Positions 9,424-19,378 of a stretch of 64,000 nt of DNA are shown one piece after another. The position numbers and the translations under genes are program-made. This DNA is from Zobellella taiwanensis (GTDB taxonomy: Bacteria > Pseudomonadota > Gammaproteobacteria > Enterobacterales > Aeromonadaceae). Below the pieces are notes generated by a model. The model was not told where the DNA came from. It searched no databases and saw nothing but the letters and a program-made list of their open reading frames with translations. The stretch spans positions 1 through 64,000 of the forward strand of contig NZ_PXYH01000011.1 in assembly GCF_003012795.1 (NCBI RefSeq), written 5' to 3'. Every line of letters starts with the position of its first letter. The first letter of the stretch is position 1.

Positions 9424-12400
9424 AAATCCTGACCCTCAGGCTGAAAAACCTCAACTCCCTGCAGGGCGAGTGGAAAATCGACTTCACTCAGTCGCCCTTT
9501 GCCGACAACGGCCTGTTTGCCATCACCGGGCCTACCGGCGCCGGCAAGACCACCCTGCTGGACGCCATCTGCCTGGCGCTCTATCACCAGACGCCGCGGA
9601 TGAAAATCGTATCGGCGGGCAGTAACGAGCTGATGACCCGCCATACTGCCGACTGTCTGGCGGAGGTGGAATTCGAGGTCGGGGGCGAGGGTTATCGCGC
9701 CTTCTGGAGCCAGCGCCGGGCCCGGGACAAGAGCGACGGCAAGCTGCAGGCGCCCCGGGTGGAGCTGGCGAAGCGGGACGGCGAGATCCTCACCGACAAA
9801 ATCAACGACAAGTTGAAACTCACCGAGCAACTGACCGGGCTCGACTTTGGCCGCTTCACCAAGTCCATGCTGCTGGCCCAGGGCGGCTTTGCCGCCTTTT
9901 TGCATGCCGATGCCAATGAGCGGGCCGAACTGCTGGAAGAACTGACCGGCACCGACATCTACGCCCGTATTTCCCAGCGGGTGTTCGAGCAGACCCGGGA
10001 ACACAGGGCCGCCCTGGCACAACTGGAGGCCAGGGTGCAGGGCGTGGCGTTATTGAACGAGGAAGAGCGCCGGGACATAGAACAGGAACGGGAGCGCGCG
10101 GGTGCCGACATGGTCGTCCGGCAGGAGGCCCTGGCGCAAGCCCGGGCCGAGCTGCAGCGCCGCCGCCAGTGGGAGCAGCATGAGCAGCGGCTTAGCCTCG
10201 CCCGGCGCGAGTATGAGCAGGCCAGGTCGGCGGTGAACGAGGTGGCGCCCGAGCAGCGCAAACTGGAACAAAGCGAGCCGGCCGCCCGGCTGTATCCGCA
10301 ATGGCAACAATTGCAGCAGCACCGGCAACGGCTCGCCCACCTGCGCACCCAGCGGGAACAGCGCGAGGCGGGGCTGGCGCTGCTGACGGCAGACTACCAC
10401 CGGCACAGTTGGCAGGGGGTATCGTGCAGCCGCCAGCACCAGCAGGCCCTGCGGGCCCGGGATGGTGAACTGGAACGGCAACAGCAAGGGCTGGCCGATG
10501 CCATGGCCGCCAACGCCGCCGGTGAACGGCTGGGCGAGCAACTGGCGGGCTGGCGCGCCAGTGTGACGCAGCTTGGGCGGCTGCAGCAGCAGGCGCAGGA
10601 GTTGCAGGGGCGGCAACAATGGCAGGGGCAGGAACAACGGCGGCTTGAGGGTGAACTGCAGGCGCTGGTGCGGCAACAGCAGGCCGCGGAGCAGGAAAAG
10701 CGGCAGGCCGAGCAGTATTGCCGGCAACAGCAGCAGGCGCTGGCGCAGGTGCTGGGCGATGACAGTGAGCCGGAACTGAAAGCCCGGGTGCAGCAGTTAC
10801 GCCGGCAACAACCCCAATGGCTGGCGCTGCAGCAGGGGGCCGAGCGGCTGGGGGAGTTGCAGTGGGAATTGCAGCAGGAGCAACAAAAGCAGGCCCGGCT
10901 GGAGCCCGAATGGCAACAGGGTGAGCAGCAACTGGCGCAGGTGCGTGAGCGGTATCGCCTGCTCAAGGAACAGTTGCGGGACAAAACCCGGCTGCTGGAA
11001 CAGGAAGCAATCATCCGCTCCCTGGAGCAGCACCGGGCACAGTTGCAGCCAGGCGAAGCCTGCCCCCTGTGCGGCAGCGAGTCCCATCCGGCTATTGACG
11101 ATTATCGCCAGCTGGACGACAGCACCGCCAGTGCCCTGCAGCAAACTCAGGCCGAACTGGAGGCCACCGAGCAGCAGGGCCAGCAACTGAGCACGCGGCA
11201 GGCGGAGCGCAAGGCCACACTGGTACAAATCGGGCAGCGGCTGCAGAGCCTGGGCCAGGCCATTGGCCAGCAGACCGAGCTGCACAATACCATGGTGCAG
11301 CAACTGGCGCTGGCCCCGGAACAGTGGACGCAGCAACTGGAAGAACTCCGGCAACGGCTGGTGCGGCTGGAACAACAAAGCGAGCAGCTGGATGCCGCCA
11401 AGGCCGGGCTGAACCAGGCCGAGCAGGCGACCCGGGCGGCTGCCACTCGGGCCGGCGAACTGGCACACCGGCAGCAGCTGCTGGAGCAGCAGTGGCAAAC
11501 CCTAGGTCATGGCCAGCAACAGCTGAATGATGATATGCAGGCGGTGGAACGGCAGCGGAGTGAACTGGAACAGCAACTGAACGCCAGCGTCGGACAACAG
11601 CCCGCACACTGGCAGGAGTGGCTGCAGCAGACCGAGCAGCACTGGCAACACTGGCAGCAGCAGCAACGGGAGATGCGCCGGCTGGAACAACAGCGCCAGC
11701 AACTGGCCGCCGTCCTGAACGAGGCGGCCAGCCAGGTCCGGCACTGGCAGCAGCACTGGCAGGCGCTGGGGCTGGCCGACGGCGAGCCGGTGACGGCGGC
11801 CGATCCTGCCGTGGCGATGCAGGAGGCGGAAACCCGGTTGCGGGCAACGAACGATGAGCGCCAGCGCCAGGCTGCCCTGCTGGAGCAGGAAGGCCGGCAA
11901 CAGGCCGAACTGGAGCGGGAGCTGGACGATGCTCGGGCAAGCTGGCAACAGGCCCTGGCCGCCAGCCCTTTTGCCGACGAGGCCGCCTTTCTCGCCGCCC
12001 ACCTGGAAGAAGACGAACGCCGGCGGCTACAGGTGCGGTTGCAGGCCCTGCACCAGGCGCAGGCGCTGGCCGCGGATCGGCTGGCCCAGGCCGAACAGGC
12101 CTGGCGGCAGTTGGGGGACAGCGCGCCCGCGGCCCTCGATGAACTGCAACAAGGAGAGCAGCAGCAACAGCAGGCCGTCAACCTGTTGCAGCAGCAGCTG
12201 GGCCGGCTGGACGAGCGGCTGGAGCACGATACGATGCAGCGGGCCCGGCAACAGGCGCTGCTGGATGAGATCGCCCAGGCGCGCTGCCGGTTGCAGCGCT
12301 GGGACCAGCTCAACAGCCTGATCGGCTCCGCCGATGGCGCCCGTTACCGCCGTTTCGCCCAGGGGCTGACCCTGGAGCACCTGGTGTACCTGGCCAACCG

Positions 12401-12818
12401 CCGGCTGGCCAGGCTGCACGGCCGCTACCGGCTGGCCCGCAACGGCAATGCCGAGCTGGAGCTGGCGGTGATCGACAGCTGGCAGGCGGACGTGGCCCGG
12501 GATACGCAAACCCTGTCCGGCGGCGAAAGTTTCCTGGTGAGCCTGGCGCTGGCGCTGGCGCTGTCGGATCTGGTGAGCAGCAAGACCCGCATCGACTCGC
12601 TGTTTCTCGACGAGGGCTTTGGCACCCTGGACGCCGAGACCCTGGAAGTGGCGCTGGATGCCCTGGATGCCCTCAACGCCAGCGGCAGGATGATCGGTAT
12701 CATCAGCCATATAGAGGCGTTGAAGGAGCGGGTGCCGGTGCAGATAAAACTGAGCAAGGGGCAGGGACTCGGCCTCAGCCGGTTGGCACCGGAATTCGCC
12801 TTTCACGGCGAGGGGTGA
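9420..12818 (+). CDS. sbcC: Exonuclease subunit SbcC (Rad50-type SMC ATPase)
   Basis: The 1132-residue ATPase partner of SbcD has Walker A GPTGAGKT (residues 37-44), then long Gln/Glu-rich coiled coils (about 190-540 and 560-1000). The zinc hook CPLC is at residues 548-551 between the two coils. The C-terminal ATPase lobe carries signature LSGGESF and Walker [12 protein letters not shown] (about 1060). The length is slightly over E. coli SbcC (1048), mostly through the coils. The coiled-coil DNA is extremely rich in CAG/CAA glutamine codons, which produces many spurious open frames. Confidence 0.96.
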   Translation: MKILTLRLKNLNSLQGEWKIDFTQSPFADNGLFAITGPTGAGKTTLLDAICLALYHQTPRMKIVSAGSNELMTRHTADCLAEVEFEVGGEGYRAFWSQRRARDKSDGKLQAPRVELAKRDGEILTDKINDKLKLTEQLTGLDFGRFTKSMLLAQGGFAAFLHADANERAELLEELTGTDIYARISQRVFEQTREHRAALAQLEARVQGVALLNEEERRDIEQERERAGADMVVRQEALAQARAELQRRRQWEQHEQRLSLARREYEQARSAVNEVAPEQRKLEQSEPAARLYPQWQQLQQHRQRLAHLRTQREQREAGLALLTADYHRHSWQGVSCSRQHQQALRARDGELERQQQGLADAMAANAAGERLGEQLAGWRASVTQLGRLQQQAQELQGRQQWQGQEQRRLEGELQALVRQQQAAEQEKRQAEQYCRQQQQALAQVLGDDSEPELKARVQQLRRQQPQWLALQQGAERLGELQWELQQEQQKQARLEPEWQQGEQQLAQVRERYRLLKEQLRDKTRLLEQEAIIRSLEQHRAQLQPGEACPLCGSESHPAIDDYRQLDDSTASALQQTQAELEATEQQGQQLSTRQAERKATLVQIGQRLQSLGQAIGQQTELHNTMVQQLALAPEQWTQQLEELRQRLVRLEQQSEQLDAAKAGLNQAEQATRAAATRAGELAHRQQLLEQQWQTLGHGQQQLNDDMQAVERQRSELEQQLNASVGQQPAHWQEWLQQTEQHWQHWQQQQREMRRLEQQRQQLAAVLNEAASQVRHWQQHWQALGLADGEPVTAADPAVAMQEAETRLRATNDERQRQAALLEQEGRQQAELERELDDARASWQQALAASPFADEAAFLAAHLEEDERRRLQVRLQALHQAQALAADRLAQAEQAWRQLGDSAPAALDELQQGEQQQQQAVNLLQQQLGRLDERLEHDTMQRARQQALLDEIAQARCRLQRWDQLNSLIGSADGARYRRFAQGLTLEHLVYLANRRLARLHGRYRLARNGNAELELAVIDSWQADVARDTQTLSGGESFLVSLALALALSDLVSSKTRIDSLFLDEGFGTLDAETLEVALDALDALNASGRMIGIISHIEALKERVPVQIKLSKGQGLGLSRLAPEFAFHGEG

Positions 12819-12837
12819 GGGGACGGGACAAAGGCAC

Positions 12838-12868
12838 AAAAAAGCCGGAGCAGGGCTCCGGCTTTTTG
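12838..12868. terminator. Bidirectional terminator (sbcDC / DUF3360 permease)
   Basis: GCCGGAGC (12844-12851) pairs with GCTCCGGC (12855-12862), with A6 to the left and T5 to the right. It serves the plus-strand sbcDC operon and the minus-strand gene ending at 12883. Confidence 0.85.
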
Positions 12869-12882
12869 CTGGTGTGGTTTAA

Positions 12883-14346
12883 TCAGGCGCCGGTGATCAG
12901 CGCCGGAATACCCGGCAGCATGCCCACGGTGGCCATGATGGCCAGCAGGATGGCGAAAGTGATGCCCGGAATGACCCAGCGGTCCATCAGGCGCAGCTTG
13001 CGGCCCCGTTCCTTATCGCCAATCAGCCCCAGGTTGTCGAGCAGCATGGTCATGGACCAGCCGAACACCGGGTTGACGAAGGCGGAGGCGAACACCACTA
13101 TGCCGGCGGACTGGCTGCTGGTGGTGTTGCGGGTCATCTGCATGCCGGCTTCCAGCAGGGGCATGAAGACGCCGACGATCAGCGCCACCCGCAGTACCGG
13201 ATCCCATACCGCCAGATCCATGGGATAGCCCCAGAGGGCGGCGATCACGCAGAACAGGCCGGTGAGCACGGCGCCGGCGGGAATGGGCCGCTTGGCGATG
13301 GCGGCAGGGATCATATAGGTGCCCCAGGAGGAGGCCAGGTTGCCGCCGCCGAGCACACTGCCCACCGCCTGGCGCACCGAGGCCACGGCCATGGTGTCGT
13401 CCACGTTCATCAGCACCTTGTTGGCTTTTTTCGGGTAGTTCAGCTCCTGGAACACCCGGTGGCCCATAAAGTCCGGCGACCACATGGCCACCGCCAGCAC
13501 CGCAAAGGGCGCCACGCTGACAAAGTGGTGCAGCTCGGGCCAGCCCATCTGCCAGCCGGTGGTTTCGCCCCACCAGTAGGAGGGGCTCAGGTGGGGGATG
13601 CCCGGCTCGGTCACGAATTCGAAGGGCGCGCCCAGGGCGATGGCGATCAGGAAGGCCAGGCCGGAGCCGAGCGGGATCGACAGCCAGCGCATTTCCAGCC
13701 GGGCCAGTAGGGCGTACATGATGATGGTGGCGAGAATCACCGCAAAGGCGATATGGCCCATGTCCAGGCCGTTGGCCCAGGCGGTGAGCGCCTTGATCTG
13801 GCTGAGCAGGCCCATGGCACCGAGGTAAATCAGCAGGCCGCCGCGCACCCCGTCGCTGGTGAGCGCCATCAGCTTGCTGCCGCCCTTGCTGATGCTGAGC
13901 AGCAAACCAAGCAGGCCCACCATCAGCCCCAATGCCAGCGGGTGGCCGCCGGAGGCCACGATCAGCGGGATCAGCGGGATCATGGGGCCGTGGGTGCCGG
14001 CCAGGTTGGCATTGGGGTTGATCAGCCCCGAGAACAGGATCACGAACAGCAGTGCCGCGATCAGCATCTCGAAGCGGACGTTTTCCACCACAAAGTCGTT
14101 GCCCAGCCCAAGCGGGCCGGCAAAGGCGGCCACCACGGCGGCCACCATCACTATCTTGCCGATGGTCGCGGCCAGGGCCGGCACCAGATCTTCCAGTTCG
14201 AAGCTGTAGTCGCGAAACGGCAGGTTGATGCGCCAGCGGCGGGGCGACATGATGGACAACTCGTGCTCCAGGTAGGCGGTGCGGTTGTCGAACGAACGGC
14301 GCGGCTTGCGCAGGTCGCGGTAACGGGGGGTCTGAGCCTCTGACAC
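12883..14346 (-). CDS. DUF3360-family membrane protein (putative permease)
   Basis: The 487-residue protein has about a dozen hydrophobic helices after a 60-residue cytoplasmic leader (HELSIMSPRRWRINLPFRDY). The NPNANLAGTHGP motif near residue 115 and PFRDYSFELEDLVPA are typical of the DUF3360 family, which I recall as distant relatives of SulP/nucleobase permeases. No substrate is known to me. The start is GTG at 14344-14346, because AGGAGA lies five bases upstream; the longer frame to 14424 lacks this. It points away from the LysR gene 149 bases upstream, and both are on the minus strand. The NPNANLAGT loop near helix 3 may be the substrate site (inference). Confidence 0.8.
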   Translation of the reverse strand: MSEAQTPRYRDLRKPRRSFDNRTAYLEHELSIMSPRRWRINLPFRDYSFELEDLVPALAATIGKIVMVAAVVAAFAGPLGLGNDFVVENVRFEMLIAALLFVILFSGLINPNANLAGTHGPMIPLIPLIVASGGHPLALGLMVGLLGLLLSISKGGSKLMALTSDGVRGGLLIYLGAMGLLSQIKALTAWANGLDMGHIAFAVILATIIMYALLARLEMRWLSIPLGSGLAFLIAIALGAPFEFVTEPGIPHLSPSYWWGETTGWQMGWPELHHFVSVAPFAVLAVAMWSPDFMGHRVFQELNYPKKANKVLMNVDDTMAVASVRQAVGSVLGGGNLASSWGTYMIPAAIAKRPIPAGAVLTGLFCVIAALWGYPMDLAVWDPVLRVALIVGVFMPLLEAGMQMTRNTTSSQSAGIVVFASAFVNPVFGWSMTMLLDNLGLIGDKERGRKLRLMDRWVIPGITFAILLAIMATVGMLPGIPALITGA

Positions 14347-14495
14347 TGTACTCTCCTTGATGATGCTCATCACTATGGTGTCATGTTGGCGCCCATGGTA
14401 TGGCCTGTTACCGTTTTGTGCCATGCGACCTAAGTCTTAACAAAATGCCATCCTGTGAAATATTTTTTTAACACGGGGCGGTCTGGTGCAGGCCC

Positions 14496-15398
14496 TCAGC
14501 CGTCGGCGGGGACCGGGCTGCCCTGCACGATATGGATGAAATTCTGCAGGGCCGGGGAGTGGTTGTGGCGGTTCCAGGCGAAGTGGATCGACATGTCGCA
14601 CTCCCGCAGCTCGGCCAGGTCGATAAAGTGCACCCCGGGCGGCGAGCTCCAGCGGCAGTCGCCGGGCACGATGGAAATACCCAGGCCGGCGGCGACCAGG
14701 CTGAGGATGGTGATGTTGTCGGCCCCCTGCTGCACCACCCTGGGCTCCAGGCCGAGCCGATCAAAGTGGGCGCTCAGCCGGTCGTAGTAGAGCGGGGAGC
14801 TGTGCCGGGGCCCCCAGACAAAGTCGAGGCCGTTCAAGGCCTTAACCCGCCCGGGCGGCGAGCTTGCCAGCGGCGAGCCGGCGGGCACCGCCAGCACCAG
14901 GTGATCCCGGTGGAAGCGATGGCTGTGCAGATAGTCCGGCGCCGGCTCCTCCAGGTAAAGGAAGCCCGCATCTATGGTGCCGTCCTTCAGCTTTTCTCCC
15001 TGGGGCCCCGAGAGCAGCGGATAGACTTCCAGCGCCACCTGGGGATAGTGGTCCCGAAACCGGGCCAGCAGCCGCCGGATATCCGGCACCCACAGGTGGG
15101 ACACCGTCACTCCCAGAGTGACCTTGCCGGTCAGCCCCTGGCCCAGGGCGCGGATGCGCGCCACCACCTGATCCCGGTTTTCCAGCATCTTGCCGGCGTC
15201 TTCGTAGAGCGCCCGGCCGGCCACGGTCAGCGTCATGCCACGGGTATGGCGCTCGAACAGGGCGACCTGCAGTTTTTCTTCCAGGGCGTGGATCTGGCGG
15301 GTCAGGGCCGGCTGGGCGATATGCACCCGGCGGCTGGCCGCCGACAGGGAGCCTTCCTCCACCACGGCGACGAAATAGTGCAACTGGCGAAAATCCAT
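14496..15398 (-). CDS. LysR-family transcriptional regulator
   Basis: The 300-residue protein starts MDFRQLHYFVAVVEEGS with the winged helix-turn-helix SLSAASRRVHIAQPALTRQIHALEEKL (residues 17-43). The effector-binding domain (about 90-295) resembles CbbR/CynR-like aromatic or carboxylate sensors. It is transcribed divergently from the DUF3311-symporter-M20 operon with 158 bases between, the usual arrangement for a LysR activator and its target. It may also control the DUF3360 permease on its other side. Confidence 0.9.
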   Translation of the reverse strand: MDFRQLHYFVAVVEEGSLSAASRRVHIAQPALTRQIHALEEKLQVALFERHTRGMTLTVAGRALYEDAGKMLENRDQVVARIRALGQGLTGKVTLGVTVSHLWVPDIRRLLARFRDHYPQVALEVYPLLSGPQGEKLKDGTIDAGFLYLEEPAPDYLHSHRFHRDHLVLAVPAGSPLASSPPGRVKALNGLDFVWGPRHSSPLYYDRLSAHFDRLGLEPRVVQQGADNITILSLVAAGLGISIVPGDCRWSSPPGVHFIDLAELRECDMSIHFAWNRHNHSPALQNFIHIVQGSPVPADG

Positions 15399-15430
15399 CT
15401 CAACATTCCGGCGGTTTCACGCCGGTCTCC

Positions 15431-15454
15431 ATACCTTAATGGCATTGCGGGTAT
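15431..15454. promoter_or_regulatory. Candidate LysR binding dyad in the divergent promoter region
   Basis: ATACC (15431-15435) and GGTAT (15450-15454) are inverted over 14 bases between the LysR gene and the operon it probably controls. LysR sites usually have T-N11-A symmetry, so this is only a candidate. AT-rich sequence follows at 15455-15475. Confidence 0.3.
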
Positions 15455-15556
15455 AGATATTTACTATTTTTTATATTGCCGTAACAAGTCCTATCTTGAT
15501 GTTTAACACTTGCCCTGTCGGCGAGTCGAGGAAAGCCACTGCGAAGGAGATGCTTG

Positions 15557-15763
15557 ATGAATACCAACCGCTGGGTAGGGCTGCACTTCGTGCTCTGCAC
15601 CCTGGCCATGATCTGGCCCGGGGCCCTGATCGCCAACCGGGTGGAGCCCATGATTCTGGGCCTGCCGTTCCTGTTCTTCTGGTACATCCTGTGGATGTTC
15701 CTGCTGTTCGCGGGCCTGCTGGCCGCCTTTATCAAGCAGTATGGAGGCAAACGTCATGTCTGA
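15557..15763 (+). CDS. DUF3311-family small membrane protein
   Basis: The 68-residue protein has two hydrophobic helices (about residues 8-26 and 32-57) with the LGLPFLFFWYILWM stretch typical of DUF3311. Members are regularly encoded directly upstream of sodium:solute symporters and are thought to be small accessory subunits, like YhdT with PanF. AAGGAGA (15544-15550) precedes the ATG at a good distance. Its stop overlaps the start of the symporter gene by eight bases. Confidence 0.8.
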   Translation: MNTNRWVGLHFVLCTLAMIWPGALIANRVEPMILGLPFLFFWYILWMFLLFAGLLAAFIKQYGGKRHV

Positions 15764-17213
15764 GTCCGTCATCGTGACCGGCATTACCCTGTCCTACCTG
15801 CTGCTGGTGCTGTGGGTGGGGGTGCGCGCCCGTGGCAAGGGCGCCGGCTCCAGCCTGGAGCAGTACGTGGCCGGTGGCCGCCACGTGGGGGTACTGATCC
15901 TGTTCTTTATCCTGGGGGCGGAAATCTTCTCCGCCTTCGCCTTTCTCGGCACCCCGGGCTGGGCCTACCAGCACGGTGCCCCCGCCCTCTACATCCTGGC
16001 CTACCTGAGTCTTATCCCCATCATCATCTGGGTGATGGGGCCGCGGGTGCGCGAGCTGGGCAAGGCCCACGGCTACCTGACCCAGGCCGACCTGATCGCC
16101 CATCACTATCGCAGCCCGGGCCTGGGCGCCTTCGCCGGCATCATCAGCGTGGTGGCGCTGATCCCCTACCTGGCCATCCAGATCGCCGGCGCCGGCCTGC
16201 TGTTCCAGGCGGCCACCGGCGGTCTGGTACCCTTCTGGCTGGGGGCACTGCTCGCCTTCCTGGTGGTGGCGGCCTATGTGTACTGCAGCGGCCTGGGCGG
16301 CATCGGCTGGACCAACCTGTTGCAGGGGGTGATGATGGTGGGTATCGCCTGGTTCCTCGGCTGGGCGGTGACCGACCGCCTGTTCGGCGGCGTGGGTCCC
16401 ATGTTCGAGCAGATCCAGCTGCAGATGCCGGAATACCTGGTGATGCCGGGCGCCACCGGGGTCATGGGCTGGGGCGCCTTCAGCACCGCCATTCTGGTCA
16501 GCGCCTTCGGCGGCGCCATGTGGCCGCACCTGTTCATGAAGTTCTACACCGCCGAAAGCGACCGCACCCTGCGCCAGGTGGCTGTGTTCTACCCGCTGTT
16601 CGCCTACCTGCTGGTGCCCCTGCTGCTGATCGGCTTCGCCGGCATCCTGGTGTTCGCCGACCAGCCCCTGGCCCGGCCCGACGAGGTGCTGCTCAAGCTG
16701 GTGATGGAGGTGGCCGGCTTCTCGCCCTGGGTCACCGGCATCATGCTGTCCGGCGCCCTGGCGGCGGCCATGTCCACCGGCGCCAACCTGGCCCATACCG
16801 CTGCCACCATAGCGGTGCGTGACATCCTCTGTCTCTCGGTGATGCGCAAGGCGTCCGAACGGGCTGTGGTACGGGCCATCCAGCTGGGAGTGCTGGTGGT
16901 GTCGCTGCTCGGCTACCTGTTCGCGCTCTACAACCCGGCGTCGCTGGTGGCGGTGCTGCTGGGCGCCTTCGGCATCATAGTGCAGCTGATGCCCATGGTG
17001 GTCGGCGCCCTCTTCCTGCCCGCCCTCACCAAACAGGCGGTGATCGCCGGCACCCTGCTGGGCAGCGGCCTGACCCTGCTGTACCAGTTTTATCTGCCGT
17101 CACCGCTGCAGTTCCATCCCGGCTTCTGGGGCTTTTTGCTCAACCTGCTGGTGGTGGCCCTGTGGCAATGGCTGTTCAACAACAAGACCGACGCCGTGGC
17201 GTCCAAGGTATAA
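15756..17213 (+). CDS. Sodium:solute symporter (SSS family)
   Basis: The 485-residue protein has about 13 membrane segments. The SSS hallmark GAEIFSAFAFLGTPGWAY is near residue 52, with EQYVAGGR near 35 and the GALAAAMSTGANLAHT segment of helix 8 near 330, which contains the sodium-site residues. The start at 15756 is chosen because TGGAGG (15742-15747) lies eight bases upstream; an ATG at 15741 has no such site. With DUF3311 and an M20 hydrolase in one operon, it likely imports the amide or N-acyl compound that the hydrolase cleaves (inference). Confidence 0.9.
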   Translation: MSESVIVTGITLSYLLLVLWVGVRARGKGAGSSLEQYVAGGRHVGVLILFFILGAEIFSAFAFLGTPGWAYQHGAPALYILAYLSLIPIIIWVMGPRVRELGKAHGYLTQADLIAHHYRSPGLGAFAGIISVVALIPYLAIQIAGAGLLFQAATGGLVPFWLGALLAFLVVAAYVYCSGLGGIGWTNLLQGVMMVGIAWFLGWAVTDRLFGGVGPMFEQIQLQMPEYLVMPGATGVMGWGAFSTAILVSAFGGAMWPHLFMKFYTAESDRTLRQVAVFYPLFAYLLVPLLLIGFAGILVFADQPLARPDEVLLKLVMEVAGFSPWVTGIMLSGALAAAMSTGANLAHTAATIAVRDILCLSVMRKASERAVVRAIQLGVLVVSLLGYLFALYNPASLVAVLLGAFGIIVQLMPMVVGALFLPALTKQAVIAGTLLGSGLTLLYQFYLPSPLQFHPGFWGFLLNLLVVALWQWLFNNKTDAVASKV

Positions 17214-17222
17214 GGAAACCCC

Positions 17223-18497
17223 ATGCAGATACATGAGCTGATCAAGGGCGCCCTGGCCCGCGTTTACGACGATATCGACCACCTCTACCAGGACCTGCAC
17301 CGGCATCCTGAGCTGCCGTTCGAAGAGGTCGAGACCAGTCGCAAGCTGGCCGCCCGGCTGGACGCCATCGGCTATGAGGTGACCACCGGGCTTGGCAAGA
17401 CCGGGGTGGTGGGCCTGCTGCAAAACGGCGAGGGGCCCTGCGTGATGCTGCGCGGCGACATGGACGCCCTGCCCATCCGCGAGCAGACCGGGCTCGATTA
17501 CGCCAGCTGCCGCCACGGCGGGGAGGGCCCGGCGGTGATGCACGCCTGCGGCCACGACCTGCACGCCAGTTGCCTGACCGGCGCCGCCGCCGTGCTCCAT
17601 GCCCTGCGCGAGCACTGGCGGGGCACCCTGATGGTGGTGCACCAGCCGGCGGAGGAGGTGTTCGGCGGCGCCCGGGCCATGCTCAGGGATGGCCTCTACG
17701 AACGCATCGCCCGGCCCGACGTCATCCTGGGCCAGCACAACATGCCGGCCCTGGCCGGCATGGTGGGCCACATCGCCGGCCGGGCCATGGCCGCGGCCAC
17801 CACCCTGGGGGTAACCATCCACGGCAACGGCGGCCACGGCTCCATGCCGGCCCAGGCGGTGGATCCGGTGGTGATCGCCGCCCACGCGGTGGTGCGGCTG
17901 CAGACCATCGTCTCCCGGGAAGTGGAGCCCAGCGAGCAGGTGGTGGTGACGGTGGGCAAGCTGCAGGCGGGCACCCAGGGCAACATCATCCCCCACAGCG
18001 CCGAGCTGGAGATCAACGTGCGCTGCTTCAGCGACGCGCTGCTGCAGCAGGTGCTGGATGCTATCCGGCGCATCATCGACGCCGAGTGCCTGGCGGGGCG
18101 CTCGCCGAAGCCGGCGGAATACCGGGTGCTGAGCGAAACCATCACCCTAGACAACGACGCCGCCACCGTGGAACGGCTGCGCCGGGCCCACGGCGACTAC
18201 TTCGGCGAGCCGCAGCTGTTCGAGATGGGGCGGCTCGGCGGCAGCGAGGATTTCCCCTACTTCGGCAACGCCGCCGCCGGCGGCTTCGAGGGCGGGGACA
18301 TCCCCTACGCCTACTGGTTTATCGGCGCCGCCACCGCCGAGAGCTGGGCCGGCACCCGCGGCGAGCGGGTCTATGATCGCATGCGCCAGTTGCCCATGCC
18401 CCACTCGCCCTACTATGCGCCCGACCGCCAGCCGGCCCTGGAAACCGGCACCGCCGCCCTGGTCACCGGTGCCCTCGAGTTCCTGGCGGCCCGCTGA
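17223..18497 (+). CDS. M20D-family metallo-amidohydrolase (hippurate hydrolase-like)
   Basis: The 424-residue enzyme has M20 metal-binding motifs CGHDLHA (Cys and His pair near residue 104), the QPAEEVFGGARAML catalytic Glu region (about 140), NIIPHSAELEINVR, and SEDFPYFG near residue 341. The MRGDMDAL equivalent LRGDMDALP is near residue 80. Relatives cleave N-acyl amino acids such as hippurate or indole-acetyl amino acids. It starts ten bases after the symporter stop with AGGA upstream, so the two are co-transcribed. The real substrate is unknown. Confidence 0.88.
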   Translation: MQIHELIKGALARVYDDIDHLYQDLHRHPELPFEEVETSRKLAARLDAIGYEVTTGLGKTGVVGLLQNGEGPCVMLRGDMDALPIREQTGLDYASCRHGGEGPAVMHACGHDLHASCLTGAAAVLHALREHWRGTLMVVHQPAEEVFGGARAMLRDGLYERIARPDVILGQHNMPALAGMVGHIAGRAMAAATTLGVTIHGNGGHGSMPAQAVDPVVIAAHAVVRLQTIVSREVEPSEQVVVTVGKLQAGTQGNIIPHSAELEINVRCFSDALLQQVLDAIRRIIDAECLAGRSPKPAEYRVLSETITLDNDAATVERLRRAHGDYFGEPQLFEMGRLGGSEDFPYFGNAAAGGFEGGDIPYAYWFIGAATAESWAGTRGERVYDRMRQLPMPHSPYYAPDRQPALETGTAALVTGALEFLAAR

Positions 18498-18585
18498 GCC
18501 GGACGGGAAAAACCGGATGAAGCGAGGCGGAGGCTGTGCCACTATCGGCATTCACGGCAACAACGAATGACCTTAGGGGCACGCC

Positions 18586-19269
18586 ATGATCACCGTCCAC
18601 CATCTGGAACATTCCCGCTCCCAGCGCATCCTCTGGCTGCTGGAGGAGCTGGGGCTCGACTACGACATCAAGCATTACCGGCGGGATCAAGATACCCAAC
18701 TGGCGCCGGAGAGCCTGAAGCAGGTGCATCCGCTGGGCAAGGCGCCGGTGATCACCGACGGCGAGCTGACCCTGGCCGAGTCCGGCGCCATCGTCGACTA
18801 CCTGGCCCGGACCTATGGCCGGGAAACCCTGCTGCCGGCGGTCGACTCCCCCGCCTGGTGGGACTATGTGTACTGGCTGCATTACGCCGAGGGCTCGCTG
18901 ATGCCGCCGCTGCTGATGCGCCACGTGTTCGACAGGGTCAAGGCGGCGCCGGTGCCCTTTTTCGTCCGGCCCCTGGTCAACCGGATAGTAGCGGGAGTGG
19001 ACCAGGCCTTTTTGCGGCAACAGATCAAGACCCATCTGGATTTTGTGGAAGACCATTTGTCCTGCCACGACTGGCTGGTGGACGGGCGCTTCGGCGCCGC
19101 CGACATCCAGCTGAGCTTTCCGCTGGAAGCGGCCCTGAGCCGGACCGGCATGGCCGACCGCTACCCCCGCCTGGCGCAGTACGTGGCCCGGTTGCAGGCC
19201 AGGCCGGCCTACCTGCGCGCGCTTGCGGCCGGCGGCCCCTACGCCTACGGGCCGCGACAGGGCGACTGA
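18586..19269 (+). CDS. Glutathione S-transferase family protein
   Basis: The 227-residue protein has an N-terminal thioredoxin-like domain with HSRSQRILWLLEEL (catalytic Ser region, residues 8-22), the PLGKAPVI cis-Pro loop, and LAESGAIVDYLAR glutathione-binding residues. An all-helical C-terminal domain follows from about residue 90. It belongs to the group common in proteobacteria with an unknown substrate and differs from the beta-class gene at 6561. It sits 88 bases after the M20 hydrolase gene and may be on the same transcript. Confidence 0.85.
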   Translation: MITVHHLEHSRSQRILWLLEELGLDYDIKHYRRDQDTQLAPESLKQVHPLGKAPVITDGELTLAESGAIVDYLARTYGRETLLPAVDSPAWWDYVYWLHYAEGSLMPPLLMRHVFDRVKAAPVPFFVRPLVNRIVAGVDQAFLRQQIKTHLDFVEDHLSCHDWLVDGRFGAADIQLSFPLEAALSRTGMADRYPRLAQYVARLQARPAYLRALAAGGPYAYGPRQGD

Positions 19270-19378
19270 TCCCGGAGCCGGCGGGCATGCCCGGCCTTGA
19301 CCTCGCCGGCCATTTCCTTAGCCTTGTGGGACAACGGCCGGCCCGCGCCGGCCATCACCATTACCCTGGGAGTCGTCT

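Noticed and set aside
9420..12818. Many cysteine-, serine- or leucine-rich frames antisense to sbcC
   Set aside because: They are by-products of the glutamine-rich coiled-coil codons of sbcC.
15741..15755. An ATG at 15741 as start of the sodium symporter
   Set aside because: The Shine-Dalgarno sequence TGGAGG overlaps this ATG and is well spaced for the ATG at 15756.
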